A DNA stretch of 64,000 nucleotides from Mesobacillus harenae (GCF_013343715.1 NZ_JABUNR010000020.1:1-64000), one strand, 5' to 3'; shown: positions 25,749-35,041, counted from the first letter of the stretch. The notes: generated from the sequence alone by a model not told the origin. Program-made: numbers and translations.

Positions 25749-25940
25749 AATAAAAGCGGAGCCGACTGTCCAGCCCCGACAAGCACTGGAGGGCCAGCAG
25801 GTGAAGTCGTACTTTGACTTCATCAGATGGACCGAAGTGCACGAGGGGCTAGGAGGAGCAGCTAGCCAAATAAAAGCGGAGCCGACTGTCCAGCCCCGAC
25901 AAGCACTGGAGGGCCAGCAGGTGAAGTCGTGCTTATTTTA
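25749..25940 (+). repeat. R1 repeats, two units with 120-bp period
   Basis: AAATAAAAGCGGAGCCGACT recurs exactly 120 bases apart (25749 and 25869). The first unit is complete, with the GTGAAGTCGTACTTTGACTTCA hairpin region and CTAGGAGGAGCAGCTAGCC end; the second stops near 25940. They lie between the divergent genes ywhB and ywhC. Confidence 0.85.
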
Positions 25941-25987
25941 TCAGACTGGACTAATTTAGGTATATCTAGAAAAAAGGGGATTGAGAT

Positions 25988-26656
25988 GTGGAATTTTTGG
26001 AGCGGTTTTTAGCGTTTCCGTGGGATCAAATTCCTTATGTAATTATCACTTTAGTGATTGCGTTTACGATACATGAATTTGCCCACGCATTTGTAGCTTA
26101 TAAATTTGGTGATCCAACAGCAAAAAATCAGGGAAGACTAACATTGAATCCGCTTCAGCATTTGGATCCCTTTGGAACAATTTTGATTTTTATCATGGGC
26201 TTTGGGTGGGCAAGGCCGGTTCCGGTTAACCGTTTCTTTTTTAAGAATCCAAAGCTTGCAGGGATATTAGTATCAGTTGCCGGTCCCGTCAGCAACCTGA
26301 TCCTTTCCCTTATCGCCTTAACAATCCTCTATGGCCTTGCAGGTGCTGGGATTTTGGCTGGCTTGCCGGTGTATGTGCTTGAATTTCTTGAACTATTTAT
26401 CTCACTAAACATTGTTTTGTTTGTGTTTAATTTGCTGCCGTTTCCGCCCCTCGACGGCTATCGGATTATTGAGGATTTAGCACCGTCGCATATTCGGGTT
26501 AAGATGTCACAATATGAAAACTATGGGTCGCTGATTTTTTTGATTTTGGTTATTACACCATTAGATCAGTACACGATTCAGCCGATTTTCAGCTTTATTT
26601 TGCCAGGCTTGATGTCAGACTTGCATGAATTTTTCTATCAGTTATTTATCGCATAA
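25988..26656 (+). CDS. ywhC: Site-2 protease family (M50) membrane metalloprotease YwhC
   Basis: 222 residues with about six hydrophobic segments. The zinc-binding HEFAH motif (HExxH) is at about residues 29-33 and the third ligand lies in NLLPFPPLDGYRI near 150-160; NPLQHLDPFGTI is also typical. Rhomboid-like intramembrane proteolysis is the family activity; the substrate is unknown. The start is GTG at 25988, seven bases after AAGGGGA. An ATG two bases earlier is in another frame. ywhD follows after 32 bases. Confidence 0.88.
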   Translation: MEFLERFLAFPWDQIPYVIITLVIAFTIHEFAHAFVAYKFGDPTAKNQGRLTLNPLQHLDPFGTILIFIMGFGWARPVPVNRFFFKNPKLAGILVSVAGPVSNLILSLIALTILYGLAGAGILAGLPVYVLEFLELFISLNIVLFVFNLLPFPPLDGYRIIEDLAPSHIRVKMSQYENYGSLIFLILVITPLDQYTIQPIFSFILPGLMSDLHEFFYQLFIA

Positions 26657-26688
26657 AAAAATGACCTTGTAGCAGGAGGTAAGATGTC

Positions 26689-27201
26689 ATGGAAGAGAAA
26701 AAGAAGAAAAGCATAGGGTTCAACATTATAAAAAACGACCCGACAGACGGGCATGGAGGGTTTGGTGGAGGTTCCTTAAGTCTCGATAATGTCTCCCCAG
26801 TCATTATTGATGTAGAAGGGGGCGAAGCTGTAGTCGATATAGGGGCCATGCATGCAAGGAGTGCGATTGAAAAACGCATTAAATTCCTCCCAAACAAGGA
26901 AGACGTTCCGGATGCAAAACTGTTTTGGCTCGTATGGGTTACGATAGACCGAAAACCAGAAGGTCCATATTACGCAGGAGCTACGGCTTGTGAAATGACC
27001 GTTAACCAAGAGATTCGCCGCGGCTATAAATCCTTGCCTGAACACGTAAACCGCCTTGATAAATCAATTAAGCGCCATATAATTGTGGACCATATGGATA
27101 ATAAGTCAAAGGGAATTCTTAGTGATTTCCTAAAAAACCATGATGCTGGCATGTGGGAAAGGGCTAGTGACAAGCTAAAAGAAGACTTGAATGCCAAATA
27201 A
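26689..27201 (+). CDS. ywhD: YwhD family protein
   Basis: 170 residues, cytoplasmic, of unknown function. The family pattern includes FNIIKNDPTDGHGGFGGGSLSLDNVSPVIID at the N-terminus and AMHARSAIEKRIKFLPN, FWLVWVTIDRKPEGPYYAG, and KRHIIVDHMDN further on. RBS GCAGGAGG precedes the ATG. Likely co-transcribed with ywhC; its end faces pbpG and shares the hairpin at 27392-27440. Confidence 0.85.
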   Translation: MEEKKKKSIGFNIIKNDPTDGHGGFGGGSLSLDNVSPVIIDVEGGEAVVDIGAMHARSAIEKRIKFLPNKEDVPDAKLFWLVWVTIDRKPEGPYYAGATACEMTVNQEIRRGYKSLPEHVNRLDKSIKRHIIVDHMDNKSKGILSDFLKNHDAGMWERASDKLKEDLNAK

Positions 27202-27391
27202 ATTTCTTGTCGAAAATGTGAAATATTTGTGAACAAAGTTTGTCTTCTACTTGCCCAAATGGGCTAAAGAAAGTAAACTTAAAAACAGCGCAAACACATT
27301 TGACGCTAGGACACGTGAAGCGAAAGCATTAAACAGTCTGATTTGCCATGAAAAGACTGGCTTATGAATGAGACGAGTTTGAAACTTAGCT

Positions 27392-27440
27392 GAACATAAA
27401 AATCCCCCGGACAAACTATTGTCTGGGGATTTTTATGTTC
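27392..27440. terminator. Bidirectional terminator between ywhD and pbpG
   Basis: 16-bp stem (27392-27407 with 27425-27440) plus inner pairing; T-rich on both strands. The right arm overlaps the last bases of the pbpG stop codon. Confidence 0.85.
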
Positions 27441-29502
27441 AGCCGCCAAAGATCCGTTTATACCATGGTTTTTTCTTGGAAGGCTTTGGCTCTTCTTTTA
27501 TTGGCTCATTATCATCTAGATGATCGGTACAATATTCGGTCGGTTCAGTTCCGGTTTTAAAATAAGTGAGCCGTTTCACCGGGCAGTTGTCAGTCGCGAT
27601 TTTTCCGTTATCGGGGTTAATATAAACCCCAACGGTCCCTTTGGCTGCTTTAAAATCTTTTACAGGTTCGTCTTTTAAGGCATTTTCCATAAAATGAATC
27701 CAAATATTTTTCGCATAGGTTTTTTCAACTGTTAAATCGATGGGTTTTCCTTGATCATAGCCTGTCCAAACAGCCGTAACAAGCTGGGGAGTGTATCCAA
27801 CCATCCAGCTGTCAGTTTCCGTTGAACCGGATTTACCGGCATATGGGCGGGTCATGTCATTTATTAGGGTGCTGCCGGTCACAGGTGCATAGCCGTTAAG
27901 TTTTTTATCAAAGATACCAGTCAGCATATGAGTCATAACAGAGGCAAGCTCGGGTTTTAAAACTTGTTCATCTGCCTTTTTGGCTTTGAAAATGACATCG
28001 CCTTTATGATTTTCAACTTTCTTAATCAACACAGGGGAGACAGTTTTGCCGCCATTTGCAAACAGACTGTATGCTCCAGCGATATCAATCACTCTTACCC
28101 CTGATGTACCTAGAGCAAGGGATGGAACCATATCCTGCTCAGTTGTTATTCCGAAACGGTCCGCTGTTTTCATAAGAGTGTCTTCTCCAAGAAACAGATG
28201 GGTTTTTACGGCATATACATTGTCGGATAGAGCTAGTGCCTGAGCCATAGTAATTTCTCCGCCTGCATAGCGGTTATTAAAGTTATGAGGCGTGTACTCG
28301 GGTCTTCCGTCATCAAACCGAAATGTAGTGATTTCACTTTTCATCATCGTTGATGGAGTGAAGCCATGCTCTAATGCAGCGTAATACAACAGAGGTTTAA
28401 TGGTGGATCCTGGCTGCCTGACAGCCTGAATGGCCCTGTTAAAGGAGCTGTTGCCGTAGTCACGGCCGCCAACCATTGCCTTAACATGTCCAGTTTTGGG
28501 ATCGAGAGCAACCAAGCCTGTCTGGATTTCAGATTCCTCAGAAATCAGCTTTTTTACCGTCTCTTCGGCAATCTCCTGCTGCTTTAGATTAAGTGTTGTA
28601 TACACTCTCAAGCCGCCAAGTTCAATTGTGCGTTCATCAAGATTAAGCTGAGTCTTCAGTGCATTGCGAACTGCATCCTGAAAATAAGGCGCAGTTACAA
28701 GAGAATCGTGCTGATGCTCTCCAATGATATCTAGTGGTGCCTCTTTAGCTAGTGCTGCGGTTTCCGCATTAATAGACTTGTTTTTAACCATAGAATCGAG
28801 AAGCAGCTGCTGCCGCTGTTTTGCTTTATCAAAAGATGTTAGTGGGGAATACAGCCCTGGCCCTTTTGGAACGCCAGCAAGGATGGAAGCTTCCGCCAGG
28901 TTGAGGTCCTTCGCATTTTTACCGAAATAAAATTGGCTTGCGGCCTGGACCCCATATGCGCCGTGTCCATAATATATTGTATTTAGATAGCCTTCGAGAA
29001 TTTCATCCTTAGAGTAATTCATTTCGATCCGGATTGTATAAAATGCTTCATTCATTTTTCGTTTCCATGTTTTATCGTGCTCAAGGAAAAGGTTCCGGGC
29101 ATACTGCTGTGTTATGGTGCTGGCCCCCTGAACCTTTGCAAGTGCTTTTATATCAGCGAGGGCGGCGCCGGCAATTCGTTTATAATCAAAGCCGCTGTGA
29201 TCGTAAAAACGGCGGTCCTCAATGGCTAAAGTCGCATCGATTAAGGATGGGGAGATATCATCGAGGGCTACCCAGTAGCGTTTTTGCCCACTGTGGCTTT
29301 CACCGATAATTGTTTCGTCGTCGGAAAAATATAAACTGGACTGTGGGACGGCAAGTGGCGGTGCTCCAAGCAGTTTTGCGTAGCCAGTAATAGAAAGATA
29401 GCAAAGCATAGCCAGCGCTGTACTGATTAATGCAATAAAAAAGAGTGCCCGTAAATACTTGACTGTTTTACGAAAACGCTGATCTGTCATCAATTCCATC
29501 AT
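27439..29502 (-). CDS. pbpG: Class A penicillin-binding protein (PbpG type)
   Basis: 687 residues: short cytoplasmic tail, one membrane helix (about 20-42), a glycosyltransferase 51 domain and a transpeptidase domain. GT motifs EDRRFYDHSGFD, GASTITQQYARN, RKMNEAFYTIRIE and YLNTIYYGHGAYGVQ are near residues 96-185. Transpeptidase motifs are SxxK (GSTIK, about 367), SDN (about 428) and KSG (about 552). It polymerises and cross-links peptidoglycan. The B. subtilis homologue at this locus is a forespore enzyme (SigF); I did not find a convincing SigF promoter. The C-terminus is basic (KKKPWYKRIFGG). Start ATG 29502 follows GGGGGCAGGC. Confidence 0.92.
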   Translation of the reverse strand: MMELMTDQRFRKTVKYLRALFFIALISTALAMLCYLSITGYAKLLGAPPLAVPQSSLYFSDDETIIGESHSGQKRYWVALDDISPSLIDATLAIEDRRFYDHSGFDYKRIAGAALADIKALAKVQGASTITQQYARNLFLEHDKTWKRKMNEAFYTIRIEMNYSKDEILEGYLNTIYYGHGAYGVQAASQFYFGKNAKDLNLAEASILAGVPKGPGLYSPLTSFDKAKQRQQLLLDSMVKNKSINAETAALAKEAPLDIIGEHQHDSLVTAPYFQDAVRNALKTQLNLDERTIELGGLRVYTTLNLKQQEIAEETVKKLISEESEIQTGLVALDPKTGHVKAMVGGRDYGNSSFNRAIQAVRQPGSTIKPLLYYAALEHGFTPSTMMKSEITTFRFDDGRPEYTPHNFNNRYAGGEITMAQALALSDNVYAVKTHLFLGEDTLMKTADRFGITTEQDMVPSLALGTSGVRVIDIAGAYSLFANGGKTVSPVLIKKVENHKGDVIFKAKKADEQVLKPELASVMTHMLTGIFDKKLNGYAPVTGSTLINDMTRPYAGKSGSTETDSWMVGYTPQLVTAVWTGYDQGKPIDLTVEKTYAKNIWIHFMENALKDEPVKDFKAAKGTVGVYINPDNGKIATDNCPVKRLTYFKTGTEPTEYCTDHLDDNEPIKEEPKPSKKKPWYKRIFGG

Positions 29503-29757
29503 GCCTGCCCCCTTTCATCCCAAATGTAATGCTTAAATATCCACATATTCACAGTATGAAAGGAAACAGGTGATTTTAAACGTTAATTAGTAAATTTTTC
29601 TTGCAATTTTGCTAGATTCATCTATACTTTTTGTCATGTTTGTAATCGCTATGTTGGGGAATTATAAATAAAGGGAAATCTCGATTTGGAACGAAATCAG
29701 CCTCTTCTTTTGCGAAACAGCCGAACTATTTTTGGAAAATCGAAAGGAATGAATGTT

Positions 29758-30585
29758 ATGGGTCTATGGTTTACTGAAAAACAAACCGAAAACTTCGGAA
29801 TTACAATGAAGGTCAAGCGTACTTTACATACAGAACAAACTGATTTTCAAAAGCTTGATATGGTAGAGACCGAAGAATGGGGAAATATGCTGCTCTTGGA
29901 TGACATGGTAATGACGTCTGTTAAAGATGAATTTGTTTATCATGAAATGGTTGCACATGTTCCGTTATTTACACATCCTAATCCTGAAAATGTACTAGTA
30001 GTAGGCGGCGGAGACGGTGGTGTTATCCGCGAAATTTTAAAGCATCCGAGTGTAAAAAAGGCGACACTTGTTGATATTGATGGAAAGGTCATTGAATACT
30101 CTAAAAAGTACCTTCCAGAAATTGCAGGCAAGCTAGACGATCCGCGAGTGGACGTCCAGGTTGGCGATGGCTTCATGCACATTGCCAAAAGTGAAAATGA
30201 ATATGATGTCATCATGGTTGACTCCACTGAACCTGTAGGACCGGCCGTAAATCTTTTTACAAAGGGTTTTTATTCTGGAATTTCCAAGGCTTTAAAGGAA
30301 GATGGGATTTTTGTTGCACAATCGGATAACCCGTGGTTTAAAGCGGATTTAATTAGAGATGTACTGCGTGATGTGAAAGAAATTTTCCCAATTACCCGTC
30401 TTTATATTGCTAATATCCCAACGTACCCAAGCGGGATGTGGGCATTCACAATCGGATCCAAAAAGTATGATCCATTAGAAGTAAGTGAAGATCGGTTCCA
30501 TGAGATTGATACTAAGTACTACACAAAGGAACTTCATAACGCAGCATTCGTACTTCCGAAATTCGTCGGAGACCTTGTAAAATAA
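29758..30585 (+). CDS. speE: Spermidine synthase
   Basis: 275 residues. SpeE transfers aminopropyl from decarboxylated SAM to putrescine. Conserved blocks: LWFTEKQTENFGIT at the start, DEFVYHEMVAHVPLFTHPNPENVLVVGGGDGGVIRE (about 60-95), DSTEPVGPAVNLFTKGFY (about 155) and QSDNPWF. I start at ATG 29758, nine bases after AAAGGA, matching the B. subtilis N-terminus; earlier in-frame codons give unrelated residues. A gap of 278 bases with two terminators separates it from speB, so here speE and speB are probably not one simple transcript. Confidence 0.95.
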   Translation: MGLWFTEKQTENFGITMKVKRTLHTEQTDFQKLDMVETEEWGNMLLLDDMVMTSVKDEFVYHEMVAHVPLFTHPNPENVLVVGGGDGGVIREILKHPSVKKATLVDIDGKVIEYSKKYLPEIAGKLDDPRVDVQVGDGFMHIAKSENEYDVIMVDSTEPVGPAVNLFTKGFYSGISKALKEDGIFVAQSDNPWFKADLIRDVLRDVKEIFPITRLYIANIPTYPSGMWAFTIGSKKYDPLEVSEDRFHEIDTKYYTKELHNAAFVLPKFVGDLVK

Positions 30586-30596
30586 AACCTAAAAGC

Positions 30597-30632
30597 GGAG
30601 ACGACTTGTTTAATTTTGGACAAGCCGTCTCC
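30597..30632 (+). terminator. Terminator after speE, built from an R1-like flank
   Basis: GGAGACG pairs with CGTCTCC and CTTGT with ACAAG. The left arm lies within AAAAGCGGAGACGACTTG, the same sequence that begins R1 units, and here it pairs with its own complement. The tail ATTATTTA is only weakly T-rich. Confidence 0.65.
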
Positions 30633-30663
30633 ATTATTTACATAAAACTTAAACATGCACTCT

Positions 30664-30690
30664 AAAGCGCCCTCAGCCGGGCGCTTTTCA
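30664..30690 (+). terminator. Second hairpin after speE
   Basis: Perfect 9-bp stem AAAGCGCCC/GGGCGCTTT, 6-base loop, tail TTTTCAG. Confidence 0.55.
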
Positions 30691-30751
30691 GAGGGGGATT
30701 TTTCCCCTCCCTTAAAGTGATTCTTTAAGTTTTTCCCGGGTGATTTAGAGG

Positions 30752-30836
30752 AATTCAGGGGAGTTTAAATTTAATTCAGGTCTATTCGGAATTAATTCCG
30801 GGGAATTCCAACTTAATTCATTTGTACCGAATATTC
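30752..30836 (+). repeat. Helically phased AATTC motifs upstream of speB
   Basis: AATTC starts at 30752, 30773, 30794, 30804 and 30815, and TATTC at 30783 and 30832. The steps (21, 10, 11, 10, 11, then 17) are mostly multiples of about 10.5 bp. The stretch ends just before the speB Shine-Dalgarno. Confidence 0.55.
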
Positions 30837-30863
30837 AGATAAAATATAAGGAGGTTACCGCTT

Positions 30864-31736
30864 TTGAGATTTGATGAAGCTTATTCAGGAAATGTATTTA
30901 TTGGCAGCCACTCTAACTACTTGGAAAGCAAGGCTGTTTTATACGGGATGCCGATGGATTGGACAGTCAGCTACCGCCCAGGTTCACGATTTGGCCCAAC
31001 CAGAATTCGAGAGGTGTCAATCGGTCTTGAGGAATACAGTGCCTATCTAGACCGGGAACTTGAAGATGTAAAATATTTCGATGCCGGCGATATTCCCCTG
31101 CCGTTTGGAAATCCACAGAAAAGCTTAGATCTTATCGAAGAATTTGTTGATAAGCTCTTAGCAGCAGATAAGTTTCCACTTGGAATGGGCGGGGAACATC
31201 TTGTTTCTTGGCCTGTTATGAAGGCTGTTTCAAGAAAATATAAAGACCTAGCGATTATTCATATGGACGCACATACAGACCTGCGCGAACACTATGAAGG
31301 AGAGCCCCTCTCTCATTCAACACCGATCAGGAAAATTGCTGAGCATATTGGACCAGAAAATGTCTATTCATTTGGAATTCGTTCTGGAATGAAGGAAGAA
31401 TTTGAGTGGGCGAAGAAGGCTGGCATGCATATTTCCAAATTTGAAGTGCTTGAGCCGCTGAAGGAAATTCTTCCAACACTTGCAGGCCGGCCTGTTTATA
31501 TTACGATTGACATCGATGTTCTCGACCCGGCCCATGCGCCCGGTACAGGAACTGTGGATGCAGGCGGGATTACTTCAAGAGAATTGCTTGCGTCTATCCA
31601 TGAAATAGCCCGTTCCCAAGTGAACGTGGTTGGAGCTGATTTAGTAGAAGTGGCCCCGATTTATGACCACTCCGAGCAAACAGCCAACACTGCCTCAAAA
31701 CTTATACGTGAAATGCTGCTTGGCTGGGTTAAATAA
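30864..31736 (+). CDS. speB: Agmatinase
   Basis: 290 residues of the ureohydrolase family; agmatine is hydrolysed to putrescine and urea, feeding SpeE. The manganese ligands are in GGEHLVSWPV (about 110), IIHMDAHTDLR (about 130-140) and TIDIDVLDPAHAPGTGT (about 213), and EAIRxx-like C-terminal VVGADLVEVAP follows. The start is TTG at 30864, nine bases after AAGGAGG, matching the B. subtilis SpeB N-terminus (MRFDEAYSG). Downstream lies a perfect 19-bp hairpin. Confidence 0.95.
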   Translation: MRFDEAYSGNVFIGSHSNYLESKAVLYGMPMDWTVSYRPGSRFGPTRIREVSIGLEEYSAYLDRELEDVKYFDAGDIPLPFGNPQKSLDLIEEFVDKLLAADKFPLGMGGEHLVSWPVMKAVSRKYKDLAIIHMDAHTDLREHYEGEPLSHSTPIRKIAEHIGPENVYSFGIRSGMKEEFEWAKKAGMHISKFEVLEPLKEILPTLAGRPVYITIDIDVLDPAHAPGTGTVDAGGITSRELLASIHEIARSQVNVVGADLVEVAPIYDHSEQTANTASKLIREMLLGWVK

Positions 31737-31745
31737 ATTTGATGT

Positions 31746-31787
31746 GGTGACAGGCACCATCCAGTTTTCTGGATGGTGCCTGTCACC
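31746..31787. repeat. Perfect 19-bp inverted repeat after speB
   Basis: Arms 31746-31764 and 31769-31787 are exact complements around a TTTT loop. There is no T-run on either side, so it is not a classic terminator. The segment GGTGCCTGTCACC also occurs at 1165-1177. Confidence 0.8.
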
Positions 31788-31824
31788 CTATTCAGTTATA
31801 ATATAGGAAAAAGGATGTGATGGG

Positions 31825-32265
31825 ATGGTACGTCCGGCTGAACAGACTAATGTGAAAGTGGATGTGAAAACCATCATTCACAGCGAAGGCCATCAGGAGA
31901 AGATTGATTTGACAACGTCTGGTCAATTTTATAAAAAAGAGACAAGCTCCTATCTTCAATATGATGAACCAATTGAAGAGGGGAAGATTCATACAACGGT
32001 CAAGATGATGGATTCAGAGCTCCGAATTATGAGAAGCGGCTCGGTCAAAATGAGGCTGCCCTTTCGCCTTCATAAGAAGCTGCGGGGTACATATGAAACA
32101 CCAATGGGCCAGCTGTTGACAGAAACAGTCACCAAGCGGCTGGAAATTACTTATAATGAGGAAAAAACAGAGGGAGTTGTGGACGTGCTGTATGAACTAG
32201 CGGTCCAAGGCTCTGCTGCGGGTACATACCATTTAACGATCACGTTCAAGGAGGAAGGGAAATAA
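31825..32265 (+). CDS. ywiB: DUF1934 family protein YwiB
   Basis: 146 residues predicted to form a beta-barrel (lipocalin-like DUF1934): GHQEKIDLTTSGQFYKKETSSYLQYDEP, then KLRGTYETPMGQLLTETVTKRLEITYNEEKTEGVVDVLYEL. Function unknown. AAAGGA lies about 11 bases ahead of the ATG. The TAA/ATG overlap with argS (one base) indicates translational coupling, as in B. subtilis. Confidence 0.87.
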   Translation: MVRPAEQTNVKVDVKTIIHSEGHQEKIDLTTSGQFYKKETSSYLQYDEPIEEGKIHTTVKMMDSELRIMRSGSVKMRLPFRLHKKLRGTYETPMGQLLTETVTKRLEITYNEEKTEGVVDVLYELAVQGSAAGTYHLTITFKEEGK

Positions 32266-33935
32266 TGAACATAGTCGAGCAAGTCCAAAAGAAATTGAAG
32301 CAGGAAATTAGAGAGGCCGTTCTTAAAGCCAGCCTCGCTGCTGAAGAACAAATTCCTGAAGTCATCCTTGAGGTTCCGAAAGAAAAGGCGCATGGTGATT
32401 ATTCAACCAATATGGCGATGCAGCTAGCGCGCATAGCGAAAAAGCCGCCGCGGAAAGTTGCCGAAGAACTGATTGAACACTTTGATAAAAGCAAAGCTTC
32501 TATTGAAAAAATTGAGATAGCTGGACCGGGGTTTATTAATTTTCATCTCGACAATAGTTACCTGACGCAGCTGATTCCAACCATTCTCGAATCGATGGAA
32601 GAGTACGGCCGCACTGCGGTCGGAAACAATCAAAAGGTTCAAGTCGAGTTTGTTTCAGCAAACCCAACTGGCGACCTTCACCTTGGACATGCACGAGGTG
32701 CGGCGGTAGGTGATTCTTTGTGCAATATTCTCGATAAAGCGGGCTATAATGTTTCTCGTGAATATTACATTAACGATGCAGGAAACCAAATTAATAACCT
32801 GGCCTTATCCGTTGAGGCACGCTATTTTCAGGCGCTCGGCCTTGAAAAAGAAATGCCTGAGGACGGTTACCAGGGAGCAGATGTGATCGGAATTGGAGAT
32901 CGGCTTGCTGAAGAATTCGGTGATAAATATGTTAATGTTCCTGAGCAGGAGCGGTTTGACTTTTTTAGAGAATACGGCTTGAAATACGAAATGGAAAAGC
33001 TAAAACAAGATCTTGAAAACTTCCGTGTTCCGTTTGATGTCTGGTATTCTGAAACATCGCTTTATAATAATGGGAAAATCGATGAAGCCATGCAAGTTCT
33101 GAAAGATAATGGCCATATTTTCGAAGAAGGCGGAGCAACATGGTTCCGTTCAACAACTTTTGGGGATGATAAGGACCGCGTAATGATCAAACAGGACGGA
33201 TCATATACATACCTTACTCCAGATATCGCTTATCATAAGGATAAGATTGACCGTGGCTTTGAAAAACTGATTAACATCTGGGGTGCCGATCACCATGGTT
33301 ATATTCCGAGGATGAAAGCGGCGATTCAGGCACTAGGTTATGCCCGCGAGACGCTTGAGGTTGAAATTATTCAACTTGTTCATCTTTATAAAGACGGGGA
33401 AAAAATGAAAATGAGCAAGCGGACGGGTAAAGCGATCACGATGCGTGACTTGATTGATGAAGTTGGCCTCGATGCCACACGTTATTTTTTCGCAATGAGA
33501 AGCGCAGATACCCATTTAGATTTTGACTTGGACCTTGCCGTTTCCCAGTCAAATGAAAATCCTGTTTACTACGCGCAATATGCGCATGCTCGAATTTCGA
33601 GCATTCTGCGTCAGGGTGCAGAACAGGGAATCATTTATGATCTGAATGCAAATGTCTCTATTCTTGGGTCCGAAAAAGAAATTGATTTGCTGAAAAAACT
33701 TGGTGAATTCCCGCTGGCAGTGGCAGAGGCAGCAGAAAAGCGGATGCCGCACCGCATCACCAATTATATCTTTGATCTAGCATCAGTTTTCCACAGCTTC
33801 TATAACGCTGAGAAAGTATTGGATCTTGAAAACAAAGATAAAACAGTAGCGCGTATGGCGTTAATAAAGTCAGTCCAGATCACACTTCGCAATGCACTGG
33901 CATTGATTGGTGTATCAGCACCTGAGAAAATGTAA
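32265..33935 (+). CDS. argS: Arginyl-tRNA synthetase
   Basis: 556 residues, class I synthetase. HIGH-type motif appears as HLGHARGAAVGD near residue 138 after VEFVSANPTGDL, and KMSKRTGKAITMRDL near 379-393 gives the KMSKS-type loop (KMSKR). The N-terminal ADD domain binds tRNA and the C-terminal helical DALR domain is complete. It starts inside the ywiB stop codon behind AAGGAGGAAGGG. It ends at a bidirectional terminator. Confidence 0.96.
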   Translation: MNIVEQVQKKLKQEIREAVLKASLAAEEQIPEVILEVPKEKAHGDYSTNMAMQLARIAKKPPRKVAEELIEHFDKSKASIEKIEIAGPGFINFHLDNSYLTQLIPTILESMEEYGRTAVGNNQKVQVEFVSANPTGDLHLGHARGAAVGDSLCNILDKAGYNVSREYYINDAGNQINNLALSVEARYFQALGLEKEMPEDGYQGADVIGIGDRLAEEFGDKYVNVPEQERFDFFREYGLKYEMEKLKQDLENFRVPFDVWYSETSLYNNGKIDEAMQVLKDNGHIFEEGGATWFRSTTFGDDKDRVMIKQDGSYTYLTPDIAYHKDKIDRGFEKLINIWGADHHGYIPRMKAAIQALGYARETLEVEIIQLVHLYKDGEKMKMSKRTGKAITMRDLIDEVGLDATRYFFAMRSADTHLDFDLDLAVSQSNENPVYYAQYAHARISSILRQGAEQGIIYDLNANVSILGSEKEIDLLKKLGEFPLAVAEAAEKRMPHRITNYIFDLASVFHSFYNAEKVLDLENKDKTVARMALIKSVQITLRNALALIGVSAPEKM

Positions 33936-33944
33936 GGAAAGATA

Positions 33945-33982
33945 AAAAAGAGGCGTTCGCTACCTGGCGAACGCCTCTTTTT
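33945..33982. terminator. Bidirectional terminator between argS and uvsE
   Basis: Perfect 16-bp stem AAAAAGAGGCGTTCGC with GCGAACGCCTCTTTTT, 6-base loop, T-rich both ways. Confidence 0.9.
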
Positions 33983-33987
33983 ATATC

Positions 33988-34944
33988 CTACTTCCACTGC
34001 AGTGCGGCCCCACGAATTCGCTTAACGCCGCGAATCTTGCTTAGTTCATCTACAAGGGCGAGTAAAGCCTGATCTTTTAGCTTGGCCTCAATCATCAAAT
34101 CAACGTTTACATTAATCTCTCTTAAAATTTTTAGGAGCGGGGCGATATAATCTGCATCGATGTAATCGGCATGAGCTCTGTAGGCTTGCTCTGACCTAGG
34201 AGATGATATGTGAATCTTTGGCCTAATGCCCGTGCGCTCCCAGGTTTTAAAGGCTTTAGGAAGCAAATCTTCGAGCGGCTCTTCCCCCGGATTGGCGAGA
34301 TGGTGGTGGTAGTCGAATGCAAACGGGATATCTTCCTTTTGACATGCAAGAAGTGTTTCATCAGAATTATAAGTTTTGTCATCATTCTCGAGGGTCATTA
34401 CTTTCTTAATATGAGAAGGGAGCTGTTTTAGGTTTTCGTGAAACCGGAGAATCGTTGTTTCTTTTTCCCCGTATGCCCCGCCAATATGAATATTTAACGT
34501 ACCCTCTTTTTCTAGTCCCATCGCCTCAAACATCCGGTAATGATAGTCCATATCAATAATGGCGTTAGCTGTTACCTCCTGACGCGGTGACGTGAACAAG
34601 GTAAAAGCGCTCGGATGAAAACTTGAGCGCAGCTTGTGCTTTTTTACTAAGGTTCCAATCTCCTTCCATTCTTTTTTAAATGGAGTTACAAAGTCCCAGC
34701 GCACCTCAGGGTGGGTTGCAAGCGGGACAAGCGAGCTTGAGAACCGGTATACCTCAATATCATGAGCAATGTTATAGTGGAGCATTCTTATGGTGTTTTT
34801 TAAGTTTAGAGATGTAGCAATTAGAAGTCTTTCCATGCGTTCTTTCTCTTCCATTGCTTTGTAGCGGGTAAAGGTCAGCGTTTTTGCTGGGGAGGCCTCC
34901 CATAAGGTGATCGCATGCGAAACATAGCCAAATCGTATAATCAT
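33988..34944 (-). CDS. uvsE: UV DNA damage endonuclease UvsE
   Basis: 318 residues of the UVDE family, a TIM-barrel endonuclease that nicks DNA 5' of UV photoproducts. Typical motifs: RFGYVSHAITLWEASPA at the start, HYNIAHDIEVYRFSSSLVPLATHPE, LSFHPSAF-like SSFHPSAFTLF, NIHIGGAYGEKE (about 150), LENDDKTYNSDETL (about 187), DYHHHLANPGEE and HISSPR. RBS AAAGGAG lies 7 bases before the ATG. It is followed (minus strand order) after cardiolipin synthase; the hairpin at 34998-35029 may separate them. Confidence 0.93.
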   Translation of the reverse strand: MIIRFGYVSHAITLWEASPAKTLTFTRYKAMEEKERMERLLIATSLNLKNTIRMLHYNIAHDIEVYRFSSSLVPLATHPEVRWDFVTPFKKEWKEIGTLVKKHKLRSSFHPSAFTLFTSPRQEVTANAIIDMDYHYRMFEAMGLEKEGTLNIHIGGAYGEKETTILRFHENLKQLPSHIKKVMTLENDDKTYNSDETLLACQKEDIPFAFDYHHHLANPGEEPLEDLLPKAFKTWERTGIRPKIHISSPRSEQAYRAHADYIDADYIAPLLKILREINVNVDLMIEAKLKDQALLALVDELSKIRGVKRIRGAALQWK

Positions 34945-34997
34945 ATCGATACTCCTTTTTTAGCGGAAGTTTGTCCATAAAAACGTCTGAAATAAAT

Positions 34998-35029
34998 GGG
35001 CCGAACATATGAATAACATATGAAGGCCC
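34998..35029 (-). terminator. Weak hairpin after the cardiolipin synthase gene
   Basis: GGGCC/GGCCC closing an inner CATATG-rich pairing, with ATTTATT downstream on the minus strand. Weak terminator candidate. Confidence 0.4.
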
Positions 35030-35041
35030 GCTAACCGTTGT

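Noticed and set aside
30733..30746. Possible Noc (nucleoid occlusion) site around TCCCGGG
   Set aside because: Only about 11 of 14 bases match ATTTCCCGGGAAAT and the right half is wrong.
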